Source: Fibrobacter sp. UWR3 (GTDB lineage Bacteria > Fibrobacterota > Fibrobacteria > Fibrobacterales > Fibrobacteraceae). Taken from it: DNA of 64,000 bases. A program made the position numbers and the translations under genes. The stretch lies in the NCBI RefSeq assembly GCF_900143055.1, contig NZ_FRCW01000003.1, positions 310,001 through 374,000 on the forward strand. Direction: 5' to 3'. The notes under the pieces were generated by a model. The model was given only the letters and a program-made list of their open reading frames with translations. It was not told the origin of the DNA and did no database searches. Shown one piece after another: positions 36,801 to 44,505 of this stretch; the first letter of the stretch is position 1; each line of letters begins with the position of its first letter.

Positions 36801-36881
36801 GAGGTACCGCGCCCACGAACCTTCGTAAATGAGGCCAGCGAACCCGGAAAGGGCAAACAGAAAATAAATGAGAACGTTCAT
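33879..36881 (-). CDS. Fused MFS-type membrane protein/spermidine synthase-like protein
   Basis: 1,000 residues. The first ~510 form about a dozen hydrophobic helices of MFS character (GFAGLIYEGSWARYLKLFLG, SYGQVLTLCIYMGGLAIGSF) interrupted by an acidic cytoplasmic loop (HEDDEDELPGDAAEGA). Residues about 540-740 are a class I methyltransferase-like spermidine-synthase fold (GFGSGMGAHYLLADPLLKDF, CVEIEQEMMDLAKGF, DDAQTFFLTNRRKYDLMISV). The final ~250 residues are helical and TPR-like. Such fusions are common but their substrate is unknown; without visible polyamine residues, aminopropyl transfer should not be assumed. Single gene with its own terminator. Confidence 0.82.
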   Translation of the reverse strand: MNVLIYFLFALSGFAGLIYEGSWARYLKLFLGHSSYGQVLTLCIYMGGLAIGSFVAGKMVEKVRRPLLGYAAVELAIGIGGVAYHPLYNALTGFFFDSEWVAGLGFTGAEIAKIVLATGSTLPIAIAVGMTFPFIAAGLMRKSGAELSLPMLYFTNSFGSAIGILFTSYMLIPVLGNHVTLCVAASINFLLAAIFGYIGFTTSPNHEDDEDELPGDAAEGATAAREPLNEDYAAEHHLAMPPKSTWFWIAGITGLTSFVYEIVWIRLLSLLMGSSSHSFDQMLSAFILGLAIGSAVSGKLLKKDSLVVLSMAQILMAFFALCTLYFHKPFWEMMNEANQIFNPTNDGYVCWSLFKYALSVLWMVPTSFFAGMTLPLITIILTRAFKSEAPIGKVYGWNTVGSILGSAGGGLLLLPLLQLKGALVLAAVLDFAIGFALLVVYRKRFRYSVAFYVICSFMVLPSIFVNFDPHLITSGAFRAYKNLHPDEKIIVRDGKTATISFHESNVHYYIKTNGKADASLGKDRSRPIEGDELTQAATAFMPMAVKDKPYDAAMVGFGSGMGAHYLLADPLLKDFDCVEIEQEMMDLAKGFYPWNSRGYDDPRIHIYIDDAQTFFLTNRRKYDLMISVPSNPWVSGVASLFSHEFYTKMRRYIKPGGLWVQWIQTYEFNDQLFLNILKALDVAFPYVSLYKAPEEPDIIIIASDEPVYQKAISRFSTDSTLVKEFKRIHRDPEFFGEQNFLFTSKMVQSLMDGVAPNSIFTPMVDNKAEEARFVHSQAHIVQVFDSCEVCWPEYLDSAENALRRPARVKQMMQNAADPYKQLALNAYLDDVQAKLDSARGFTVKEPDSVSELSAMPALPAAAEGSPLWTKFRIDYIEWIRGVPLEARDTNEVYVKVRRLVDEGAFPASFVDEFNIMECARTKDYHTAARLVAGFYEKYEMKAMDEFFLRNVLLIAMLAGEPELANAIYLDAIKEHESFFPVEKFLIEREIVKLRRSSIRK

Positions 36882-36893
36882 GTTGAGTAATTA

Positions 36894-36931
36894 TAGTAAG
36901 TAGTTACTGGTTGCTAGTTACCAGTTACTAG
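36894..36931. repeat. Degenerate period-7 repeat (TAGTTAC/TGGTTGC)
   Basis: Units TAGTAAG, TAGTTAC, TGGTTGC, TAGTTAC, CAGTTAC, then TAG, in the promoter region of the MFS-spermidine synthase gene. Confidence 0.7.
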
Positions 36932-36977
36932 AATTGCCGGCCTCAAGATGTTTATTGCCGGTACGCGGGCAATTACT

Positions 36978-37373
36978 TTACTTTGTTTCTTCGGTAGTTT
37001 CGCTGGGCTTCTTGAATATGGGCATCTTGATGGTCTTGCCGTCCTTGTCGACCGCCTTCCACGGGGTAAGCCCGACCACGTCTTCCACGGGGAGCGAGAA
37101 CGCGATTCCCTGCCCCATCGTGTCGAGGCCCGCCTTCTGGTAAAGCGCATGCAGCACCGCGTCCTTGATTTTCGAGTCCACGAGAATCATCACGATTTCT
37201 TTTTCGGGCTGTATCGCAATGTGGAAGAACGATTCGGCCTCCTTGTTCGCCGTACCGCGGGCATTCAGGATAGTGCCTCCGCGGGCGCCGGCATCCTTCG
37301 CCGCTTCCATCACGGTTTCCGAGAATCCGGTATTCACAATGCAGAAGATGACTTCGTGGTTGAATGCGCTCAT
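36978..37373 (-). CDS. P-II family signalling protein (second of a pair)
   Basis: 131 residues with the PII ferredoxin-like fold: EVIFCIVNTGFSETVMEAAKDAGARGGTILNARG, where GARGGTILNARG corresponds to the ligand-binding T-loop edge, and EKEIVMILVDSKIKDAVLHAL. The canonical T-loop Tyr uridylylation context is not seen. A Lys/Thr-rich tail follows. The start overlaps the stop of the upstream PII-like gene by four bases (ATGA). Together with DUF1538 it probably forms a PII-gated membrane system. Confidence 0.8.
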   Translation of the reverse strand: MSAFNHEVIFCIVNTGFSETVMEAAKDAGARGGTILNARGTANKEAESFFHIAIQPEKEIVMILVDSKIKDAVLHALYQKAGLDTMGQGIAFSLPVEDVVGLTPWKAVDKDGKTIKMPIFKKPSETTEETK

Positions 37374-37795
37374 GCTTCGTTCCTCCGTACCGCATCGCGG
37401 TTATCGCTCAGGAAGTTGAAAATGGACTTGCCGATAATGCTCGACATCGGGATAGTGTAGGCAATTCCCTTGCCTCCCGCAATGGTATTGAACTTCTCGC
37501 CGAGGCTATCGAGGGCGGTGCGCAGGTTGTTCTCGCCAATGACGCTGAAGATGACCGCGCGTTCAGAATTCGCAAGGCCCATCGCAGTCGCAATCTCGCG
37601 CGGGGCGGTCCCGTGCCCGAACACGAGCATCTGCATGTTCACGCCGAAGGACTGGATGTGGTCCATGTAGAAATCCGCCTTTGCGCGGTTCACGACGGTC
37701 ACGAGAATCTTGAGGCGGTTCATGGACACGCGCGAACGCCCGTTCGCCCGCCCGTAAAGCCTTCTCGCAATGCTTGACTTCTTAACCTCTGCCAT
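37370..37795 (-). CDS. P-II-like signalling protein (first of a pair)
   Basis: 141 residues. A basic N-terminal extension (MAEVKKSSIARRLYGRANGRS) precedes a PII-like domain: RLKILVTVVNRAKADFYMDHIQSF, MQMLVFGHGTAPREIATAMG, and a second half with VIFSVIGENNLRTALDSLGEKF. It diverges more from GlnB than its neighbour. It starts 7 nt after the DUF1538 stop and overlaps the next gene, so the three are co-translated. Confidence 0.75.
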   Translation of the reverse strand: MAEVKKSSIARRLYGRANGRSRVSMNRLKILVTVVNRAKADFYMDHIQSFGVNMQMLVFGHGTAPREIATAMGLANSERAVIFSVIGENNLRTALDSLGEKFNTIAGGKGIAYTIPMSSIIGKSIFNFLSDNRDAVRRNEA

Positions 37796-37802
37796 GACCT
37801 AC

Positions 37803-39335
37803 CTACACAAAATCGATAATCTGTTCGTCGTCGGCATCCTGGATGCGGCGCATCATCAGGCGGTTCTTGATTTTCTTGGATGCAATCGCCCTGAAGCCCA
37901 TCACCTGGATGGTAATGAGCGGGGTCATCGCGACCATCGCGACAATCCCGAAGGCGTAACTCAGTATGGAATCGCCTCCATCGTGAATCACAGAACACGC
38001 GCCGATAGAGAGCGGGAGAATAAAGCTCGAAGTAAGCGGGCCGCTCGCGACACCGCCCGAGTCAAACGCGATGGCGGTATAGAGCTTGGGCACAAAGAAC
38101 GATAGCGCAAGCGAGATGAAGTAGCCGGGAATGAGGTAGTAGATAATCGGGAAACCCACGATAATCCGGATCATCGACAGCCCGATGGAAAGCCCGACAC
38201 CCACCGAGAGGGCGATGAGCATGGAACGCTTGCTCACGAGGCCGCCGGTGATGTCTTCGACCTGCTTGTTGAGCACGTGGACCGCGGGTTCCGCGAGCAC
38301 GACCACCATGCCGATGACAAAGCCAGAAACAACAAGCGCGCGCGGCATCTTCGCGAGGTTGCACCCGAGCTCGAAACCCACGGGCATGAACCCGACCGTC
38401 ACCGCCGTAAGGAACACGACAAGCCCCACGAAGGTGTAGCAGATGCCGAACGACATCTGCACGAGCTTGGAGCGCGAAAGCCTGAGCGCCACGAACTGGA
38501 GGGCGAGGAAAAATACCACAATGAGCCCGAGGGCCACAAGCACCTCGTGGGCGACCGCGGCGACCGTCGGGATAAAGTTCTCGCCGAGGCTTGCGTCAAT
38601 GGAATAGCTCTCGGGCGAAAGTTTGTAGGTAAGGTCGCCCTTCGAGAAAATCACGAGACCCATGAGCGCAATGATAGGCCCGATGGAGCACAGCGCGATA
38701 AGCCCGAAGCTGTTCTCGTTCGCGTTCTTGCCGCCGATGGCGCCGGCGACACCTACGCCGAGCGCCATAATGAACGGCACCGTGATGGGGCCGGTCGTCA
38801 CGCCGCCGGAATCGAAGGCGAGCGGCACGAGCTGCTCCTTGCCGAAGGTGAGCATGAGCATGCCCAGCATGAACAGCGCCATGTAGAAGAAAATGATGAT
38901 GGTCGAGAGGTCCTTCTTCCAGACCACCTTCACGATGGCAAGGAGCAGGAAGAACCCGACTCCGATACCCACGGTAACGATAAGCAACATCGGTTCGACC
39001 GCATTCTTCACCTGCTCGGCAAGCACGGAGAGGTCGGGTTCCGCGACCGTAATGAGCACGCCCATCACGAAGCACACCGAAAGGAGCAAAAGGAGTTTGC
39101 GCGACTTGGTAAGGCCCGAACCCACGTGTTCGCCCATCGGCGTCATGGCAAGGTCCGCCCCCAGGTTAAACAATCCGATTCCCACCACAAGGAACACCGC
39201 GCACACCGCAAACACGAGCAGTTCCTTCGTAGAGAAACTCACCAGCGGGGTGAACGAAAGCACGAGTACTATGAGCGTAACGGGAAGTACCGACGCGAAG
39301 GATTCCTTCAGCTTTTCGGACAGGATTTTAAGCAT
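37803..39335 (-). CDS. DUF1538 tandem membrane protein (PII-associated putative transporter)
   Basis: 510 residues, two homologous halves each with about six helices. Repeat 1 carries GIGLFNLGADLAMTPMGEHVGSGLTKS and ITVAEPDLSVLAEQV; repeat 2 carries PVGFELGCNLAKMP and VVLAEPAVHVLNKQVEDITGG. FDSGGVTTGPITVPFIMALG and FDSGGVASGPLTSSFILPL are the matching second signatures. DUF1538 (PF07556) proteins are often next to PII genes and are thought to be regulated transporters; the solute is unknown. The ATG overlaps the stop of the FKBP gene by one base (TAATG). Confidence 0.85.
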   Translation of the reverse strand: MLKILSEKLKESFASVLPVTLIVLVLSFTPLVSFSTKELLVFAVCAVFLVVGIGLFNLGADLAMTPMGEHVGSGLTKSRKLLLLLSVCFVMGVLITVAEPDLSVLAEQVKNAVEPMLLIVTVGIGVGFFLLLAIVKVVWKKDLSTIIIFFYMALFMLGMLMLTFGKEQLVPLAFDSGGVTTGPITVPFIMALGVGVAGAIGGKNANENSFGLIALCSIGPIIALMGLVIFSKGDLTYKLSPESYSIDASLGENFIPTVAAVAHEVLVALGLIVVFFLALQFVALRLSRSKLVQMSFGICYTFVGLVVFLTAVTVGFMPVGFELGCNLAKMPRALVVSGFVIGMVVVLAEPAVHVLNKQVEDITGGLVSKRSMLIALSVGVGLSIGLSMIRIIVGFPIIYYLIPGYFISLALSFFVPKLYTAIAFDSGGVASGPLTSSFILPLSIGACSVIHDGGDSILSYAFGIVAMVAMTPLITIQVMGFRAIASKKIKNRLMMRRIQDADDEQIIDFV

Positions 39336-40687
39336 TACTCGCCCAGGTACTCCACAGCGAAGATAAGCGTCGCGCCGCCCGGAATGGGGCCCGCGCCGCG
39401 ACTGCCGTAGCCGAGTCCCGGAGGAATCACGAGGATGCGCTTTTCACCCGGAAGCATGCCCGCGACACCCAGATCCCAACCGCGAATCACGCGGCCCTGC
39501 CCGAGCGGGAACACGAAGGGCTGCCCGCGGTCGCGGGAACTGTCGAACTTGTAGCCGTTGGTCATCCAGCCGGTGTAATGCACCTTCACCGCGGCCCCCA
39601 CCTTAGCGGGTTCGCCTTCGCCCTGCTGGATTACCGCATAGCGCAGGCCCTCGGAACCGTTCTCGAACGTGAGCGACGCCGTATCGGGGAAGAAATCCAT
39701 ATTGGCCGCCACCTCGGGGTCCACCATGGATTCCACGAGCTCGACGCGGAACACAAGCGTAGAGTTCGGCGGGATCATCGTGAACGCGCTCGCGCCGTAT
39801 CCCATGGAAGGGGGAACGCGAAGCCAGCGGACACCGCCCTCGCGCATGCCGTCAAGGCCTGCTTCCCAGCCCTTGATCATCTTGCCCACGCCGAGCACCA
39901 CCTCGAAAGGCTTGCCCAAATCCTTGGAACTGCCGAACTTGCGGCCCGACACGAGCCATCCCGTGTAATGCACCTTCAGGGTAGAACCCGCCATCGCAGG
40001 CTTGCCCGTACCCGCCTTCTCGTCATAAATCTTGAGGCCCTTGTCCTTCGCCTTCCACGCGAGCTTGTTCACATCCTTCGGGAACACGTCGGGTTCCATC
40101 GGCTTTTCGGCAGAGACAAGTTCCACCTCGAAATACAGGTCGGAATACGGGGGAATGCCCTCGAGAGAATTCTCGCCATATGCCAGCACGTAAGGGATTG
40201 TAAGCTTGCGGACCTCGCCCACCTTCATTCCCACAATACCCTTGTCCCAGCCGGCAATCACCTGGCCCACGCCAATCGTGAACTCGAGTGGTTCGCCGCT
40301 TGCATACGTATCGGCAAAGGGAGTAAGCGTATCTGCCGAGGCCTCGTCCACGAGCGCGCTATCTACCGCGGCACTGTCCGCGACTGCAACCGTATCGACC
40401 GGAGCCTTTGCCTTCTTGTCCTTCGCCTTCGATTTCGAGTCCTTCTTCGCCGTAGCGGCAGCGACGGAATCCGCCTGCGCCTTCGCGATAGAATCCTGGG
40501 CCGCAGCGACCTTCAGGCTGTCATAGTGAAGCATGTCGGCATACAGGTAGCCCCTGTAGTGCACCTTGATGAGCTGCCCTGCGCGAATCTCGTCGCCTTC
40601 ACCGGTTTTTACCACATCAATATTGAACGGAACCGCCCATACAACGCTAGAAAACAACAGAACAATAAAAATCTTGAATTTTGACAT
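39335..40687 (-). CDS. Triple-domain FKBP-type peptidyl-prolyl isomerase, exported
   Basis: 450 residues with signal peptide MSKFKIFIVLLFSSVVWA. Three FKBP domains catalyse prolyl isomerisation in the envelope: domain 1 (about 25-190), domain 2 (about 205-315; VHYTGWLVSGRKFGSS ... LRVPPSMGYGAS) and domain 3 (about 340-450; VHYTGWMTNGYKFDSSRDRG ... LVIPPGLGYGSRGAGPIPGG). Domain 1 is interrupted after YLYADMLHYDSL by about 65 residues rich in Ala, Lys, Asp and Ser, replacing the usual short loop before EFTIGVGQVIAGWD. First gene of the DUF1538-PII-PII operon; a folding role for that system or simple read-through are both possible. Confidence 0.9.
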   Translation of the reverse strand: MSKFKIFIVLLFSSVVWAVPFNIDVVKTGEGDEIRAGQLIKVHYRGYLYADMLHYDSLKVAAAQDSIAKAQADSVAAATAKKDSKSKAKDKKAKAPVDTVAVADSAAVDSALVDEASADTLTPFADTYASGEPLEFTIGVGQVIAGWDKGIVGMKVGEVRKLTIPYVLAYGENSLEGIPPYSDLYFEVELVSAEKPMEPDVFPKDVNKLAWKAKDKGLKIYDEKAGTGKPAMAGSTLKVHYTGWLVSGRKFGSSKDLGKPFEVVLGVGKMIKGWEAGLDGMREGGVRWLRVPPSMGYGASAFTMIPPNSTLVFRVELVESMVDPEVAANMDFFPDTASLTFENGSEGLRYAVIQQGEGEPAKVGAAVKVHYTGWMTNGYKFDSSRDRGQPFVFPLGQGRVIRGWDLGVAGMLPGEKRILVIPPGLGYGSRGAGPIPGGATLIFAVEYLGE

Positions 40688-40764
40688 AAAAACTCCTACT
40701 CCACAAGATAGAAAAATGCTAGTTTTTGAAAAAAGAGGAATTGCAATATAGAACGGGAAAGATT

Positions 40765-41331
40765 ATGCTCTCTGTCGTCATTGTCATTGTTATCGTACTC
40801 CTGTCCATAATCCTCGCAGGGATCGGCGCCTACGTGGTCATCCACAGTGCCGACGAAAAAGAGGAAATCAAGCCGGTCATTGACGTATCCGGCAAGTACG
40901 CCGTGGTGGTCCGCCCGGCAAGGGAATCCATTACCGCAGTAAAGCCCTCCGAAAATTCCATACGCGCCTGGCTCGAGACACAGATAAACCTCACGCCCGA
41001 ACAGAGGAAGGAATACCTCGACAAGTGGAACGAGAGCATCGAGGAAACCATCAGGACCATCGACGAGGGCGACCAGAACGGCACCGTCACCTACCGCATA
41101 GAACTTGGCCCCAAGGGCAAGGAATACGTGAAGTTCGTCCACGAGGAAAACTTCATTACCCGCGAACAGATTAGAAACCACGCCGAAATCCTGCCACCCT
41201 ACGTACTCGGATGCGACTGCAAGCTCTTGCCCAAGCAGCCCTGGGAAAACCCGAGCAAGTCCGGCTGGAAAGCGGTACTCCCCACGCACGGAAGCAGCTA
41301 CGACGTTCCGGACTGGAGGCAACTTGTTTAA
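40765..41331 (+). CDS. Membrane-anchored protein of unknown function
   Basis: 188 residues. One N-terminal transmembrane helix (MLSVVIVIVIVLLSIILAGI) then a periplasmic domain with an amphipathic helix (LTPEQRKEYLDKWNESIEETI) and a beta segment. ATG 40765 is preferred; a TTG at 40726 is also open but lacks a better signal. Its last eight bases overlap the following PorV-like gene, so the two are coupled. A phenylalanine/proline/tryptophan-rich C terminus with Cys-x-Cys (GCDCKLLPKQPW) is notable. No family recognised. Confidence 0.65.
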   Translation: MLSVVIVIVIVLLSIILAGIGAYVVIHSADEKEEIKPVIDVSGKYAVVVRPARESITAVKPSENSIRAWLETQINLTPEQRKEYLDKWNESIEETIRTIDEGDQNGTVTYRIELGPKGKEYVKFVHEENFITREQIRNHAEILPPYVLGCDCKLLPKQPWENPSKSGWKAVLPTHGSSYDVPDWRQLV

Positions 41332-43519
41332 CACGCCACGCAACCTACTTTCCGCGCTCCTTTTTGCACCAGCACTCTCGCTTGCCGCAGGTTCGGCAAT
41401 CATCACGCTCGAAATGCCCGTTGGCGCACGCCAGCTCGGTATGGGCGAAGTGGGTGCAGCGCTGGCCGACGACGCAACCGCCATGTACTACAACCCCGCA
41501 GGCCTCGCCTTCGGGCCGCTTGCCGACGAATGGAAGGTTTCGTTCCCCGCCGACGCAAAGACAACCCCGCACTTTACCAACATGGCAAGCCGTGCCAAGA
41601 ACGGGTTCTTTTCCAAGAGCGAACTCTGGGCAGGTACCGTCAACGGCATCCTCAAGTTTGACAGCGAGCAGTGGGTAGACTACCACACCGTAACACTGCA
41701 GGGCAACGCGAAGGTGAAAGACGCCGTGCGCGTTTTCGCGGGTACCGAACGCGGGCTCGACGAATACACCCGCCAGGTCAAGAAGTTCAACGACATCAAG
41801 AACGCCGACGACGAATCGCACGTGGTGGAAGTGAAAATCCCGTGGAACCTCATCGTGAAGGACACTATCACGGCGCTCCTCTACGAGAGCCGCACCGAAA
41901 AACTCTGGGTAGGTACCCCGAAGACGCTCTACCGCTTTGACGGCAAGGCATGGAAGAACTACGAAGACGAAATCGGGAGCCACCGCATCACGGCACTCGT
42001 GAACCAGGGCGCATCGCTCTGGATAGGCACCGACAACGGGCTGTTCCTCTACCGCAACGGCCAGTTCGAGCAGAAGGGCAAGGTGCTCCCGAGCCAAAAG
42101 ATTAACGCGCTCGTGTGGTCCGAAAGCCGCAAGGAACTGTTTGTCGCCGTCGATGGCGCAGGCATCGCAAGGCTCGTGCCCAAGAAGAGCGTGAACGACA
42201 AGGACCGCTGGAGCCTCTTCAACGAAGAGGACGGCATCATGGACCTGCACCCGACCGCACTCGCCGTCGACAGTTCCGCACACGTATGGGCGGCACACAA
42301 GGGCGGCCTCAGCCATTTCAACCTGCGCAAGTGGGAACAGGTGCAGTTCGACGGCAACGTGGTGAACGACATCTCGGTGGACCAGAAGGGCCACATCTGG
42401 ATTGCGACCGACAAGGGCGTGTGGCGCCACCTGCCGGACTACGCGACCGCAAGCGGGCGCAAGGCGGAACTTGAACGAGGCGTCGCCGAACAGGAAGGCA
42501 GCGTCAAGAAGGAAGACGAATGGCTCCACTTCCACTCGGGCAACGGACTTTCCACGAACAAGGTATGGAAGGTTCTACCGCAGGGCAACGACGTGTGGTT
42601 CAGCACCGCAAGCGGCATGGAAATCTACAAGGACGCCGACTACCAGCTGAGCGCCTTCTACGAAAAGCTCCTGCCTGTCCTGAACATTCCCGACCTCTAC
42701 CACCTCTTCGGCGGCATGACCGTCCCCGTTGCGGAATGGGGAACGCTCGGGTTCTTCGTGAACTTCGTGAGCTTCGGTTCCACGGTCGTCTCGGGCGACG
42801 TGGACGCCGATGACCTGGTGGCCTACAACAGTTCCGAAATCGTGGGCGGCGTAAGCTACGGTACCCGCTTCCCGAACAACTGGGGTCTGGGCCTCAGCAT
42901 CAAGCTATTCTATTCCGACCTGAGTTCCGGTGCAGGTGCCGGCGAAGAGGAAGCGACCACCTTCGGTTACGCGTTCGACATCGGCGTGCTCAAGAAGGAC
43001 CTGTTTATAGACAAACTAAACTTCGCCCTCGTGCTCGCGAACATCGGCCCGAGCGTGTACTACGTGGACAAGACCATCGAAGACCCGATTCCGCTCACCT
43101 GGCGCGTCGGGCTCTCTTACGAAATCCTTTCGCTCGCCGACTACAGGCTCACCATCGCCGCCGACTACAACCGTGAAGTCGTGTACGACGACGACAAGGG
43201 CGACCCGGAACCGTTCTACATCGCCTGCTGGAAATCCATTGGGCATCCGGAACGCGGCGGACACGGGTTTACCGCATTCAAGAACTCCCTCCTGCAGGGC
43301 GTATTCAATACGGGCCTAGAATTCATCTACGCGAATACGGTGGCGCTCCGTCTCGGTTACCTCTACGACCAGACCGGCAAGCGCAACGAGGCCGACTTCG
43401 GTATCGGATTCATGATTTCGGACATGCTCCAGTTCGACCTCGCGACCATCATGGACGTGGGCGACAACGACGGCGTGCGCGACGGACAGATGCGCTTCGG
43501 CGCCCTGTTCAAGTTCTAG
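41324..43519 (+). CDS. PorV-like outer-membrane barrel with an inserted beta-propeller
   Basis: 731 residues, TTG start with GGAGG 5 nt upstream. Signal peptide (LLSALLFAPALSLA), then the PorV/UPF0164 hallmark GARQLGMGEVGAALADDATAMYYNPAGLAFG. Residues about 95-410 are a propeller of the two-component-regulator type (LWVGTPKTLYRFDGKAWKN, LWIGTDNGLFLYRNGQF, HIWIATDKGVWRHLPD), after which barrel strands resume (NNWGLGLSIKLFYSDL) to a terminal FKF. PorV is a type IX secretion shuttle protein; here the propeller lies where a loop between early strands is expected. Surface exposure of the propeller is inferred. Confidence 0.75.
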   Translation: MFNTPRNLLSALLFAPALSLAAGSAIITLEMPVGARQLGMGEVGAALADDATAMYYNPAGLAFGPLADEWKVSFPADAKTTPHFTNMASRAKNGFFSKSELWAGTVNGILKFDSEQWVDYHTVTLQGNAKVKDAVRVFAGTERGLDEYTRQVKKFNDIKNADDESHVVEVKIPWNLIVKDTITALLYESRTEKLWVGTPKTLYRFDGKAWKNYEDEIGSHRITALVNQGASLWIGTDNGLFLYRNGQFEQKGKVLPSQKINALVWSESRKELFVAVDGAGIARLVPKKSVNDKDRWSLFNEEDGIMDLHPTALAVDSSAHVWAAHKGGLSHFNLRKWEQVQFDGNVVNDISVDQKGHIWIATDKGVWRHLPDYATASGRKAELERGVAEQEGSVKKEDEWLHFHSGNGLSTNKVWKVLPQGNDVWFSTASGMEIYKDADYQLSAFYEKLLPVLNIPDLYHLFGGMTVPVAEWGTLGFFVNFVSFGSTVVSGDVDADDLVAYNSSEIVGGVSYGTRFPNNWGLGLSIKLFYSDLSSGAGAGEEEATTFGYAFDIGVLKKDLFIDKLNFALVLANIGPSVYYVDKTIEDPIPLTWRVGLSYEILSLADYRLTIAADYNREVVYDDDKGDPEPFYIACWKSIGHPERGGHGFTAFKNSLLQGVFNTGLEFIYANTVALRLGYLYDQTGKRNEADFGIGFMISDMLQFDLATIMDVGDNDGVRDGQMRFGALFKF

Positions 43520-43537
43520 CAGACTCCCAATCCTGCA

Positions 43538-43574
43538 AAAGCAAAACGCGGGCAACCGACCCGCGTTTCTTTTT
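43538..43574 (+). terminator. Terminator after the PorV-like gene
   Basis: AAACGCGGG-CAACCGA-CCCGCGTTT then CTTTTTT; may also serve the convergent prmA. Confidence 0.8.
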
Positions 43575-43590
43575 TAGACACATATTGATT

Positions 43591-44433
43591 TTAGGACTGT
43601 GCAAGCACACTCCACCACTCTGTACTTATGCGTTCTTCCTTTACCTTGAAGCCGGCTTCTTCAAACCACTTGAGAATGTAGTCCTTCTCGGTCAGGAGCT
43701 GGCCGCTGATAATCAACTCGCCACCCGGCGCGAGCAGGTCCTCGATATCGTCACGCAGGGGCCAGAGTTCGCTCCGGATCATGTTGCACAGGATAACGTC
43801 AAACTTCGCGCCATCCCGGAAGGCATCCAGGAATCCGAGCACGCAGTCGCTCTCGCCAAAACCGTTGCGCTCGAAGTTTTCCGCGATGCAGGGAACCGTG
43901 AGCGGGTCAATCTCGGTACCTACTGCAAGTTTCGCTCCCAGACGGCGCGCGAACATCGCGAGGATTCCCGTACCCGTACCGATGTCGAGCACCGACTTGC
44001 CGTCAAAATCCACCGACTCCATCAGGGCGGCGCAACTGCTCGTGGTATCGTGCTCGCCCGTCCCGAACGCGGTCTTCGCCTCGAGTTCGAGCACTACGGC
44101 CTTCGGGTCGTCGGGAGTGAATTCCACCCAGGGCGGGCGCACCCACAGACGTTCCGACACATGGACCGGCTGCGCACGGTCGCGCCACCACTTGTCCCAA
44201 TCCTTCGCGGGCTCCTCGCTCAGCGTAAAATGGTACTGCGGGAACTCCGCCACAATGCGGTCACGCTCGGCCTTGTCGCCGGTATAAAAACAGAAGTCCG
44301 TGCGGCCTTCCGCCTTGGGGTCCAGTTCCTCGAGCGTCGCCACTCCCGCCTCAAAGAGCAGGTAGCTTGCGAGTTCAAAATCTTCGATAGGGCAATAGCC
44401 CTCCGCCTTGTACCATGTATCGACTTTCTGCAT
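43591..44433 (-). CDS. prmA: Ribosomal protein L11 methyltransferase
   Basis: 280 residues. N-terminal L11-recognition domain, linker, then SAM-binding motif SVLDIGTGTGILAMFARRLG, acidic EIDPL and DVILCNMIRSELWPL; FGTGEHDTTSSCAALM is the PrmA-typical segment ahead of motif I. Trimethylates ribosomal protein L11. ATG 44431-44433. Convergent with the PorV-like gene and separated from the cobalamin-uptake operon by that operon's terminator. Confidence 0.9.
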   Translation of the reverse strand: MQKVDTWYKAEGYCPIEDFELASYLLFEAGVATLEELDPKAEGRTDFCFYTGDKAERDRIVAEFPQYHFTLSEEPAKDWDKWWRDRAQPVHVSERLWVRPPWVEFTPDDPKAVVLELEAKTAFGTGEHDTTSSCAALMESVDFDGKSVLDIGTGTGILAMFARRLGAKLAVGTEIDPLTVPCIAENFERNGFGESDCVLGFLDAFRDGAKFDVILCNMIRSELWPLRDDIEDLLAPGGELIISGQLLTEKDYILKWFEEAGFKVKEERISTEWWSVLAQS

Positions 44434-44445
44434 ATGGTGAAATTT

Positions 44446-44477
44446 AATAAAAGACGCGCCGGGAAAACCGACGCGCC
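44446..44477 (-). terminator. Terminator of the cobalamin-uptake operon
   Basis: Minus-strand GGCGCGTCGG-TTTTC-CCGGCGCGTC pairs over 10 bp with two G-U wobbles and is followed by TTTTATT. On the plus strand the same stem has two mismatches, so it acts best on the minus strand. Confidence 0.75.
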
Positions 44478-44505
44478 TTTTTTTGGAAGTAAAACTTCTA
44501 ACTAA

